This document shows, piece by piece, positions 1-7,208 of a stretch of DNA of 64,000 nucleotides. The notes beneath the pieces were generated by a model. That model was not told the origin of the DNA. It searched no databases and saw nothing but the letters and a program-made list of their open reading frames with translations. Origin of the DNA: Desulfuribacillus stibiiarsenatis (GTDB lineage: Bacteria; Bacillota; Bacilli; Desulfuribacillales; Desulfuribacillaceae); contig NZ_MJAT01000006.1 of assembly GCF_001742305.1 (NCBI RefSeq), positions 1 to 64,000 of the forward strand, given 5' to 3'. The stretch's first letter is position 1; each line of letters opens with the position of its first letter. The position numbers and the translations under genes were made by a program.

Positions 1-243
1 ACTCATTGATATGAGATATGAAAAGAAAAGTACGATTTTAACAACTAATGTTGGTTTTAAATCCTGGGACGAGGTATTCCAAGATCCTAAGATAGCAAAT
101 GCAATTTTGGATCGTGTCCTCCACCATGCAACGGTAGTTAATATTATTGGTGATTCTTACCGAATTAAGGACCATCTGGAACGAGATAATTAGTAAAACT
201 GTACATTCTTAAACAGTCAAAAGTGTACATGTTTATGTTGACA
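1..243 (+). mobile_element. Right end of an IS21-family insertion sequence
   Basis: The window opens inside an istB-type gene, and the non-coding tail after its stop (194-243) looks like an IS21-family right end. The heptamer TGTACAT occurs twice (200-206 and 224-230), in keeping with the multiple terminal repeats these elements carry for transposase binding. The tail closes with TTGACA at 238-243, and IS21 elements usually end in CA. The left end and istA lie outside the window, so the boundary and target duplication cannot be verified. The sequence right after it belongs to a group II intron, so the IS probably inserted into the intron. Confidence 0.6.
2..193 (+). CDS. istB: IstB-like transposition helper ATPase (C-terminal part)
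   Basis: This is the last 63 or so codons of an IS21-family helper protein, which works with the IstA transposase as an AAA+ ATPase that prepares target DNA. The frame is open from base 2. The stretch MRYEKKSTILTTNVGF followed by W, then AILDRVLHHATVVNI and a short basic tail, is the typical IstB C-terminus after the sensor region. Walker motifs would lie upstream, outside the window. The ATG at 11 is internal, not a start. The stop is TAG at 191-193. Identification rests on family resemblance only but is clear. Confidence 0.85.
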   Translation, partial: LIDMRYEKKSTILTTNVGFKSWDEVFQDPKIANAILDRVLHHATVVNIIGDSYRIKDHLERDN

Positions 244-276
244 TTTATAATCCGGACTGCAGGACTGGTGGAAACT

Positions 277-1531
277 ATGCAAACCTCACTGCGGGGAATA
301 ACAACAAAAGCAAAACAAGATAAGAACTATCGCTTCGGTAACCTTTATGGGTTAATAGACAAAAACGCTTTGTATGAGGCATGGGGTAGCATCAATAAAA
401 AAAGCATCAGCAGGAGTAGACAAGGTAAACGCAAAACAATTCAAACAAAACCTTGACCCAAACCTCAGCGAACTCCTAGACCAACTAAAACAAAAGAAAT
501 ACAAAGCCAAACTCATAAAAAGAGTCAACATACCAAAAGAAAATGGAAAAACCAGACCCCTAGGAATACCCACAGTCAAAGATAAAATCCTACAAAAAGC
601 AGCAGCCCAAATACTAGAAGCAATCTATGACCAAGAATTTCTAACAAGCAGCTACGGGTATAGACCAGGAGTCGGACCACAAAAAGCAGTAAAAAAACTC
701 ACCAAAGAAATCCAAGGCAAATACAGCTACATAGTCGAAGCAGACATCAAAGGGTACTTCAACAACATAGACCATGAATGGCTAATGAAAATGCTACAAC
801 TGCGGATAAAAGACAAAGCATTCCTAGGACTCATAAGAAAATGGCTAAAAGCAGGCATCCTAGACACAACAGGAAAAACAATACACCCAACAACAGGCTG
901 TCCACAGGGCTCAACCATAAGTCCAATACTAGCAAACATCTACCTTCACTATGCACTAGATTTATGGTTTGAAAAAATAGTAAAACCAAGAAGCATAAGC
1001 GACGCATACCTATGTCGTTTTGCAGATGATTTCATTTGCGCGTTCAGATATAAACAAGACGCAGAGAGGTTTTACAAAGCACTTGGCAAAAGACTGGGAA
1101 AATTCAAGCTGGAATTAGCAGAAGAGAAGACAAAAGTAATAAGTTTCTCAAGATTTAGAAAGCACGAAAACACCAGCTTTGAATTTCTAGGATTTGGATA
1201 CCGATGGAAAGTCTCACAAAAAGGGAATGACATAATAACGAGACAGACCAGCCGAAAGAAACTAACCAAATCAATACAGAACTTTACCGAATGGTGCAAA
1301 GAGAAACGTAATAAAAGACTAAAGAAAATCGTAGATATGTTTAATGCCAAACTTAGAGGATACTTTAACTATTACGGAGTCATAGGAAATTATAGCAGAA
1401 TACAACAATTCTATAACATAGCCATCAAAATACTGTATAAATGGCTAAACCGCAGAAGCCAAAAGAAAAGCTTCAACTGGACCGAGTTCAACGCAAAAAT
1501 GAAATGGTATGGTTTAATGAGACAAAAATAA
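277..1531 (+). pseudogene. ltrA: Group II intron reverse transcriptase/maturase, frameshifted
   Basis: This intron-encoded protein would reverse-transcribe and help splice its intron. The N-terminal 42 residues (METSL-type opening, MQTSLRGITTKAKQDKNYRF) are read from ATG 277, and the rest from a frame one base ahead. The switch lies at a run of seven A (397-403); with six A the protein would read continuously as NKKASAGVDKV. Downstream are the RT blocks GKTRPLGIP, SSYGYRPG, EADIKGYFNNIDH, GCPQGSTISP and the catalytic FADD, then the maturase X domain (KLRGYFNYYGV). No HNH endonuclease follows. Either the gene is dead, or transcript slippage on the A run restores some full-length protein. Confidence 0.85.
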
Positions 1532-1601
1532 CCGAAGTAGCTGAAAACCAGCTAAAGTTCAAAGAATGTTTTGCTTGATTACGGAAGTGAATATATCTGA
1601 A

Positions 1602-1674
1602 GAGCCCAGTGCGGTAGTTCCGCACGCTGGAATCTGTGCGGGGGACAGCAAGTAATTGGTGTTTCTACCGTGAC
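1602..1674 (+). ncRNA. Group II intron domains V and VI
   Basis: Bases 1602-1635 match the 34-base domain V layout: GAGCC start, a TGCGG/CCGCA upper stem with a short loop, the two-base CG bulge, then CAG/CTG pairing. Domain VI follows: GGGGGACA pairs with TGTTTCTACC, leaving a bulged A at 1667 as the likely branch point. The lower stem of domain V pairs less well than usual (GC opposite AA), which may be decay or lineage variation. Confidence 0.75.
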
Positions 1675-1896
1675 GGCGACAGACTCTGCAATAACCGCGC
1701 GTCTGCGCGGAATTTAAAGAAAGTAATAGAGTTACAGCACATATGATGTGAAAGACGACACGATACTGGTGATGTTTTTCTTACTGCCATAATCTCGCAT
1801 CCTTGCTTGGGTGTTTTTGAGAAGAGCGTTGAATGATTGAGCATACCGTGTTTACATAAAAATAAATTTTTTCTTAAGAAAGGAATGGCAAATGAA
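1675..1896. other. Gap between intron and VOC gene
   Basis: No gene is visible. A perfect short hairpin (CCGCGC/GCGCGG type, 1695-1710) sits just after the intron end. A GTTGAAT at 1829-1835 fits the GTTRRRY consensus of an integron R box but has no partner I could identify. No TTAGGC boundary, which the site at 2438 would predict for the start of the VOC cassette, is found here. Confidence 0.4.
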
Positions 1897-2349
1897 ATGA
1901 TAAAAGTAAGTAAGTTTAGGCATGTTGCAATCGTTGTTAAGGATTATAAAAAAATGATAGATTTTTATTCGAAAATCTTAGGATTTGAAATTATTAGAGA
2001 AATTGAGGTTAGTAATGAGGAATTTAGAAAGGGTATCGGACTTCCAAACGCAGTTGCTAAAGGTGCACATTTGGCTATACCCGGAAACAATGTAGAAATT
2101 GAGATGTTTCAATTTGAAAAAAAGATGGATAGGTGTGATGAATTATCTATTGCAAACTATCCTGGATTTAGACATATTGCTTTAATAGTAGAAAATCTTG
2201 GGGAAGCATATGCGAGTCTTAAGTCAAAAGGGATAGAATTTGTATCTGAACCGATTTGCATGAAGGAACCACCAAGTGTAGCTGGGTTTAGATTTGTTTA
2301 TTTTAAAGATCCTGAAGGCAATATAATTGAATTAAATCAACTGCCGTAA
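1897..2349 (+). CDS. VOC-family (glyoxalase/bleomycin-resistance fold) protein
   Basis: A 150-residue vicinal-oxygen-chelate protein of unknown substrate. The opening FRHVAIVVKDYKKMIDFYS, the central PGFRHIALIVENL and the ending FKDPEGNIIELNQL form the two beta-alpha-beta-beta-beta units of the fold, with metal-ligand-type His and Glu in place (His near residue 8, His near residue 91, Glu near residue 147). The ATG at 1897 is preferred because AAGAAAGGA ends about 12 bases before it; in-frame ATGs at 1885 and 1837 are too close to or upstream of that site. The gene is intact, unlike its neighbours. Small VOC proteins are frequent integron-cassette cargo, which fits the site that follows. Confidence 0.85.
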   Translation: MIKVSKFRHVAIVVKDYKKMIDFYSKILGFEIIREIEVSNEEFRKGIGLPNAVAKGAHLAIPGNNVEIEMFQFEKKMDRCDELSIANYPGFRHIALIVENLGEAYASLKSKGIEFVSEPICMKEPPSVAGFRFVYFKDPEGNIIELNQLP

Positions 2350-2437
2350 GATGTGGTATTATTTCCTTTAGTTGACATTATGATAGTTGTTAGTCCGCAG
2401 CGTCCTTCTGCTCTTGCTATGTGGGGCAGAGTCCGCC

Positions 2438-2576
2438 GCCTAACAAGGCTCTCCACTAGGGGCAAACAAGAAGCATATTCGGTTGGAGTTATAGCATGAA
2501 GTAATCATGCCACATCCACTAGCTAAGATATGAGTTATATAAATCTAGCGGATGTTGCAGACGTCAGACGTTATTT
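2438..2576 (+). repeat. attC-like site 1, after the VOC gene
   Basis: A 139-bp imperfect palindrome in the gap between the VOC and DUF1697 genes. It starts with GCCTAAC, a perfect RYYYAAC box, and ends with GTTATTT. Inside are a 6-bp hairpin (GCATGA/TCATGC, 2494-2510) and a longer one with arms ACATCCACTAG and CTAGCGGATGT (one mismatch) around a loop containing GCTAAGATATGAGTTATA. The 3' end reads TGCAG, nine bases, then GTTAT. The loop is shared with the site at 3362. The rest of the 350-base gap (2350-2437, 2577-2700) holds nothing else I can identify except the ribosome site of the next gene. Confidence 0.5.
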
Positions 2577-2700
2577 GAAATTTCAGGTCTATGAAAGGTT
2601 ACATTTCCGCATCTAAAGATTTCTTAGATTATTATGGCACAAAGATAAGTCACAATTATAATACATTACGATTTATTTAATATTAAGGAGAATTAACAAT

Positions 2701-3257
2701 ATGAATGTTTATATAGCATTATTAACAGGTATCAACGTAGGTGGAAAAAATATAATTAAAATGGCAGATTTGAAACGAGTAATGGAATAATTGGACTTTT
2801 TGAAGTAAAAACATATATTCAAAGTGGAAATGTTCTATTCAAATCAAATGAAGTAGAGGAATCTCTGTGCAATAAAATTGAACATGAGATTGAAACAGTG
2901 TTTGGAATTCCTGTAAAGGTTGTTTTGAGGACGTCTACAGAGTTAGAAGAGATTATTTTGAATTGCCCATTCTCGGAGGATGAAGTGACACAAGCAGAGA
3001 CATTATCCGAAGTAGAGAGTCTGTATGTTGCATTATTGGCACAACATCCTTTAAAAGAAAAGATTGAGTGCATAGATGTTTACAGAAGTGAAAGTGATAA
3101 ATATCAAATTGTAGGGAGAGAGGTATATCTTTTATTCCATCATAGTATTTGGAATTCAAAACTTGCTAATAATCTTTATAAATTGAATGTACCAACAACT
3201 GTGCGTAACTGGAAAACATTAAGCAAACTTGTCCAATTAGCAAAAACTATGATATGA
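2701..3257 (+). pseudogene. DUF1697 family protein, frameshifted
   Basis: DUF1697 proteins are small cytoplasmic proteins of unknown function. The start is clear: AAGGAG, eight bases, then ATG 2701, giving MNVYIALLTGINVGGKN, the family's hallmark opening. The frame hits TAA at 2788 after 29 codons. The family sequence resumes one frame back from about 2787 (GLFEVKTYIQSGNVLF) and runs to the stop at 3255-3257 with the conserved TTVRNWKTL near the C-terminus. A single lost base at about 2786-2790 explains the break. The total length (about 185 residues) is normal for the family, so only the one indel separates this from an intact gene. Confidence 0.85.
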
Positions 3258-3361
3258 AATGTAGAGTGAGAATGTCCTGATTCGGATTTTTTTTATTGTA
3301 AACTACAAGAAAAAATTTGTGGGGTTATCTTACGCATTTAGAGTAAATGACCTGAACCATC

Positions 3362-3476
3362 AACTAACAAAACATTCCAGTTCGCTTTGTCCTGAAAAGA
3401 CGGACAAAGCCACCGCCTCAGGCTAAGATACGAGTTATCTAAGCCTGAGGCGGTGCAGGAATGCGCCACGTTATCC
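3362..3476 (+). repeat. attC-like site 2, after the DUF1697 gene
   Basis: A 115-bp strongly structured element. Outer boxes are AACTAAC (3362-3368) and GTTATCC (3470-3476), with CATTCC/GGAATG pairing just inside after spacers of 4 and 6 bases, as R and L boxes would. Inside are two hairpins: GCTTTGTCC/GGACAAAGC (9 bp, 3383-3409) and CACCGCCTCAGGCT/AGCCTGAGGCGGTG (14 bp perfect, 3410-3455). The loop of the second matches that of site 1 in 19 of 21 bases, while the stem arms differ in sequence but stay paired. The remaining gap (3258-3361, 3477-3557) has an AT-rich stretch and no gene. Confidence 0.55.
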
Positions 3477-3557
3477 ATAATATTGATGCTTAGACTATTA
3501 CCAAAAATTACGTTTCGGGTATAATGATTATAAGTATTCAATATGGAGGCGATCGAG

Positions 3558-3731
3558 ATGAGTGCAAAAGAAGAAGTTATAAAAATCATCAAAGAATTGC
3601 CTGAAACTGCTACGATAGAAGATATTATGTATAAAGTATACGCTCGTGTACAAATAAAAGCTGGATTGAAAGAACTCGATGAAGGCAAGGGGATTACTCA
3701 TAAAGAAGCTATGGAAAGAGTATCTAAATGA
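3558..3731 (+). CDS. Small antitoxin-like protein of a toxin-antitoxin pair
   Basis: A 57-residue protein (MSAKEEVIKIIKELPETATIE then a helical, charged body ending HKEAMERVSK). Such short proteins beside RelE/ParE toxins form the DNA-binding or neutralising partner. ATG 3558 is chosen because GGAGG (3545-3549) lies eight bases before it; the upstream ATG 3543 overlaps that site. Its stop overlaps the toxin start in the sequence ATGA, the usual translational coupling of such pairs. The toxin is broken, so this gene may now be a solitary antitoxin. Assignment to the antitoxin role is by context and size; the family is not certain. Confidence 0.7.
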   Translation: MSAKEEVIKIIKELPETATIEDIMYKVYARVQIKAGLKELDEGKGITHKEAMERVSK

Positions 3732-4021
3732 TTAAATTAATTTGGTCGCAAAAATCATTGAATGATTTAGAAGAAATTTATAAATATATATCGGCTAATT
3801 TCTGAATCAAATGCTAAACAGTATATCGAAAGAATAATTAAAAAAACAGAAGATATTTCAAATTTTCCCTTTATCGGTAGGGTTGTACCTGAGGCTAGTG
3901 ACAACAAAATCAGGGAAATCATATCTATCAATCATAGAATTATATATAGGATAAATCTGATTCAGTAGAAATTGCTACAATATTTCATGTTGCCAGACAA
4001 TTAAAAGAAGACAACATCTAG
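3728..4021 (+). pseudogene. RelE/ParE-type toxin, two compensating frameshifts
   Basis: The product would be a RelE/ParE-superfamily toxin. ATG 3728 opens MIKLIWSQKSLNDLEEIYKYI, typical of the family. An extra T in TTT at 3799-3801 then throws the frame into a stop. The family sequence continues in the next frame (SNAKQYIERII, FPFIGRVVPE, REIISINHRIIYRI) until about 3956, where one missing T shifts it back to the original frame for VEIATIFHVARQL and the TAG at 4019-4021. The conserved elements are therefore all present but split by one insertion and one deletion, so no complete toxin is made. Loss of an active toxin is a common fate. Confidence 0.8.
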
Positions 4022-4062
4022 ACATTTAGCATGATGTTTTTGTTAGCGATTCAGCATACTAC

Positions 4063-4128
4063 GGATAACAACGCATCACGTGTCTTGAAAGTACATACAG
4101 TGAATTCTGCAGCGTCGTCATGTTAACC
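4063..4128 (+). repeat. attC-like site 3, after the toxin-antitoxin unit
   Basis: A 66-bp element bounded by GGATAAC (4063-4069) and GTTAACC (4122-4128). Its 5' box is the exact complement of GTTATCC at 3470-3476, the boundary that opens this cargo unit. CATCACG (4074-4080) can pair with CGTCATG (4116-4122) with one mismatch. TGCAG, nine bases, then GTTA repeats the 3' layout of site 1. It lacks the shared loop of sites 1 and 2. No further cargo lies between it and comEC. Confidence 0.45.
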
Positions 4129-4251
4129 CGTAAGGGACAAGGGAGATATAGAAGAGGTCATGCGTTTGTAATTGATATTTCTGGTATAGCAAACAGGATT
4201 TAAAACGCGCAACGTCGAAAATCTCTCTATGTGAAATATGGGAGGGATTGG

Positions 4252-6711
4252 ATGCGTCGCCCTTTATTTTGGTCATTATTGATTTTTATCACGGGATTAT
4301 TCTTATCTGTAGCAATCCTAGATGCATATGCGTTTTCTAACACTAGTCTCATCATTAAAAAAATAACCCAATTGGTATTTATATTGCTCATCGTGATACT
4401 ATCATCGATTGTAGCCGTTAATCATTTCAAGCTATCAAAGCAAACCTTCATCTCAATACTACTATCTGTATTTATATTCCTGTTAGGAAGTTTCTATGGT
4501 CTAGTAACGGTGAAACAAACTTCCTCGATAGGATCAGTGTTGAAAGATCGTCAGGATATCACGATGGAAGGCATTGTGGATACCACATGGCATACACCAA
4601 CACAACAGAATATCATCATAGAAACATTAGAAAAACATCGTATACGTGTCATACTCTATAAGAATGATGAAGCAACAGAGTCTATGTCGGGCGATCCCAA
4701 GCCATCTACTAGCGTATCTATCTACCCTGGTGATTACGTACAAGTTTCTGGAGAATTCCGTAAGGTAGAACCGAAGCGCAATCCTGGAGGCTTCGATGAA
4801 CGAAGATATTACTGGCTCCACGATTGGGATGGAAAAGTCGTTAGTGATAGCAGTAATGTGAAAATCATTCAAAGAATAGATGTAAGCTCAAGCCCAACAT
4901 CGAGCCTATCGACATACTTGTTTTCCTATCTTCCTTTTAAAATGCGAGAGTTCTATCAAGGTGCGCTTCGTTCACACCTTGGCGAGAAAGAATTTATGAT
5001 CGTTAACGCCTTAATTCTAGGTGAACGAACATCGATGGATTTTGACACGAAGGAATTAATTCGCAAACTAGGATTAGCCCATTTATTTGCCATATCTGGC
5101 TTGCACGTAGGGATTATTGTGTTGGCTTTTATTGCTGTTATGGACAGACTACGAATGGTAAGAGAGCGAAGTTATTTAATATTAATTATTTTACTTCCTA
5201 TATATGCACTCTTAACAGGTGGAACATCGTCTGTAGTACGTGCTGTAATAATGATTGAAGTTGCATTGCTCGGATCTCTACTATCAAGGAAGAGCGATGT
5301 ATATACAAATATCGTGATCGCAGCATTCCTATTATCTTTTTATAACCCCAAAGTACTTTTGCAAGTAGGTTTTCAACTGACGTTTATTATTACATTGGGA
5401 ATCTTGTTATTTGAGCCCATTATTGATTATCTCCTGCTAAAATGGAATTTCACTTGGAAATGGTTGCGTAAACTATTGTCTGTTACAATAAGCGCCCAAG
5501 TTTTCTCTTTCCCTTTGCTGGTATACTATTTTCAAGAATTCTCTTGGACGGTACTTCTTTCGCAATATTTCATTCTACCAATAACAAGCGTTGTAATTTT
5601 ACCAATAGGTTTTCTATTTCTTTTAATTTCGTGGATTCATCCGATGATACCGGCACTTTTAGCAATTATTTTACAGTGGGCTTCATCGGCTATGCTTTGG
5701 ATTACTGAATTTATGTCGTTTGCAACAAAATACGTCAGCTATTTTCCTGAGCGTCACTGGTTATGGCTCGTAGGCTACTTGCTACTTGCCTTGTTCCTTG
5801 CATATCTTATGTATCAACGTAGGTATCTTAATAAACTCATCATTAGTTTGGTTTGCGCCTTACTACTCTTTGCAGGTTCTCTTTGGATTCCTAAGCTACC
5901 GACAGGAAGTTTACAAATGACTTTAATTGACGTGGGTCAAGGCGATGCAATTCATATTGAAACACCGAAAGGGAGACATATTTTAATTGATGGTGGAGGT
6001 GTACCAAGCTATAACAATAATGTCTACGATGTCGGCGAACGTATCCTTTTGCCATATTTTCGAGCAAATGGTATACGAAAGCTTGATATGGTTTTTCTGA
6101 GTCATGCAGATTGGGATCATATTCAAGGATTGTATCAAATACTTAAAGAGATACCTGTACAAAGCTTTGTATATAGCTTTGAGGATCCACGGGAAAGCTT
6201 TCTTCAGCTAAAATCAATTGCAGAACAAAAAAATATTCAAATATTTCAAGTAAGTCAAGGAAACCAAATTGTCATTGAGGATCAAATAGTGCTTGATATC
6301 TTATATCCTGATATAATAGTAGGGAGTCAAACAGATCCTAATCATTTATCTATGGTGATGCGATTGATGTATAACGAAATGGATATTCTACTCACAGGGG
6401 ACATTGATGAACTCGCTGAGGATAAGATTAGGCCATTCCTACAGAATAGCGAAATTGAACTTCTAAAGGCAGCCCATCATGGAAGTCAAACATCCAGTTC
6501 TAAAGCTTTTCTTGATACAATACAGCCAAAGGTATCGGCCATAAGTGTTGGTGCTAATAACCGGTTTGGTCATCCCAACCAATCCGTTATCGACCGTCTT
6601 GAAGAAGTAGGAAGTGCAATCTATCGAACTGATTTACACGGAGCCATCACGTTTAAATTGAATAAACAAAGGATGGCCGTAGAAACTATGATTCAATTAC
6701 AGGAACATTAA
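4252..6711 (+). CDS. comEC: ComEC/Rec2-type DNA uptake channel protein
   Basis: An 819-residue integral membrane protein that passes single-stranded DNA across the cytoplasmic membrane during transformation. It has N-terminal membrane segments (first ~85 residues), a periplasmic OB-fold region, a competence domain with many helices (about 230-530, including HLFAISGLHVG) and a C-terminal metallo-beta-lactamase domain (DVGQGDAIHIE near 560, SHADWDH near 617, AAHHGS near 740). ATG 4252 is preferred over GTG 4231 because GGGAGGG lies five bases before it. In Bacillus it follows comEA and comEB; here the accessory array sits directly upstream, so its promoter may have been altered. Confidence 0.95.
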   Translation: MRRPLFWSLLIFITGLFLSVAILDAYAFSNTSLIIKKITQLVFILLIVILSSIVAVNHFKLSKQTFISILLSVFIFLLGSFYGLVTVKQTSSIGSVLKDRQDITMEGIVDTTWHTPTQQNIIIETLEKHRIRVILYKNDEATESMSGDPKPSTSVSIYPGDYVQVSGEFRKVEPKRNPGGFDERRYYWLHDWDGKVVSDSSNVKIIQRIDVSSSPTSSLSTYLFSYLPFKMREFYQGALRSHLGEKEFMIVNALILGERTSMDFDTKELIRKLGLAHLFAISGLHVGIIVLAFIAVMDRLRMVRERSYLILIILLPIYALLTGGTSSVVRAVIMIEVALLGSLLSRKSDVYTNIVIAAFLLSFYNPKVLLQVGFQLTFIITLGILLFEPIIDYLLLKWNFTWKWLRKLLSVTISAQVFSFPLLVYYFQEFSWTVLLSQYFILPITSVVILPIGFLFLLISWIHPMIPALLAIILQWASSAMLWITEFMSFATKYVSYFPERHWLWLVGYLLLALFLAYLMYQRRYLNKLIISLVCALLLFAGSLWIPKLPTGSLQMTLIDVGQGDAIHIETPKGRHILIDGGGVPSYNNNVYDVGERILLPYFRANGIRKLDMVFLSHADWDHIQGLYQILKEIPVQSFVYSFEDPRESFLQLKSIAEQKNIQIFQVSQGNQIVIEDQIVLDILYPDIIVGSQTDPNHLSMVMRLMYNEMDILLTGDIDELAEDKIRPFLQNSEIELLKAAHHGSQTSSSKAFLDTIQPKVSAISVGANNRFGHPNQSVIDRLEEVGSAIYRTDLHGAITFKLNKQRMAVETMIQLQEH

Positions 6712-6800
6712 GATTATAATCACAGTGTTAAAGTATTAGTCAAAGGTGTAGTTACAGTACACCAAGCATATTGTGAAAGCTTAATTTAGGAGGGAAAATA

Positions 6801-7199
6801 ATGGATTCAGATATGCTAAAGATTCTTAACGAATCGAAAACAATTGCTGTAGTCGGTCTATCTGACGTTGAAACAAGACCGAGCTTTAAGGTGTCACAAT
6901 ATATGCAAAAGCATGGGTATCGTATAATTCCAGTTAACCCAAGGCTAGATCAAGTGTTGGGCGAGAAGGCAGTAGCAAGTCTGGATGAGATTCAAGAACA
7001 AGTCGATATCGTGAATATCTTCCGAAAAAGTGAGGATGTTTTGCCGTTTGTAGAAAAGGCCATTGCTATTGGAGCTAAGACAGTATGGTTGCAGATGGGC
7101 ATTTCTAATCAAGAGGCTGAAGAATTAGCTAGAAACGCTGGCTTACAAGTAGTATCTGATAAATGTATTAAAATTGAGCATCAATGCCGAATCAATTAG
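6801..7199 (+). CDS. CoA-binding domain protein (YccU-like)
   Basis: A 132-residue single Rossmann-fold protein related to the CoA-binding domain of succinyl-CoA synthetase. TIAVVGLSDVETRPSF forms the first strand and nucleotide loop, followed by GYRIIPVNPRLDQVLGEKA, VDIVNIFR, and KTVWLQMGISN near residue 95. The Cys-containing DKCIKIEH tail is typical of the YccU family. The biochemical role of the family is not settled. A GGAGGGAAAATAATG start is clear. It ends nine bases before holA and probably shares its transcript. It is an insert relative to the B. subtilis order. Confidence 0.88.
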   Translation: MDSDMLKILNESKTIAVVGLSDVETRPSFKVSQYMQKHGYRIIPVNPRLDQVLGEKAVASLDEIQEQVDIVNIFRKSEDVLPFVEKAIAIGAKTVWLQMGISNQEAEELARNAGLQVVSDKCIKIEHQCRIN

Positions 7200-7208
7200 G
7201 AGCGAGCA

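Larger units (their letters stand above)
244..1674 (+). mobile_element. 5'-truncated group II intron
   Basis: A group II intron remnant consists of a reverse transcriptase reading frame (277-1531), a domain IV tail with a small stem-loop at about 1536-1554, a 34-base domain V (1602-1635) and a domain VI with a bulged A. The 3' end is placed at 1674 (CTACCGTGAC), seven bases after the bulged branch-point A, and it ends in AC as such introns do. Domains I to III (normally about 500 bases before the ORF) and the GUGYG 5' end are absent: only 33 bases separate the IS21 end from the ORF start. The plus strand is rich in A and C and poor in T, unlike neighbouring genes, which suggests horizontal origin. 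Confidence 0.75.

Noticed and set aside
223-276. Longer N-terminus for the RT from ATG 223
   Set aside because: This part overlaps the IS21 terminal sequence and has no similarity to RT N-termini; ATG 277 matches the family opening.
395-405. Programmed -1 frameshift on a slippery A run in the RT gene
   Set aside because: The downstream frame is +1 relative to the upstream one. A -1 slip on the A run would enter the third frame, not the RT frame. Only a +1 shift, transcript slippage or an indel explains the layout.
1692-1734. A fourth attC-like site just after the intron (TAAC at 1692, GTTA at 1731)
   Set aside because: The outer boxes do not extend beyond TAAC/GTTA, the TGCAG element of the other sites is not in the right place, and the inner hairpin is very short.
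2390-2396. GTTAGTC as a cassette boundary before site 1
   Set aside because: It would define a cassette of about 50 bases without a gene, and GTTAGTC does not pair fully with GCCTAAC.
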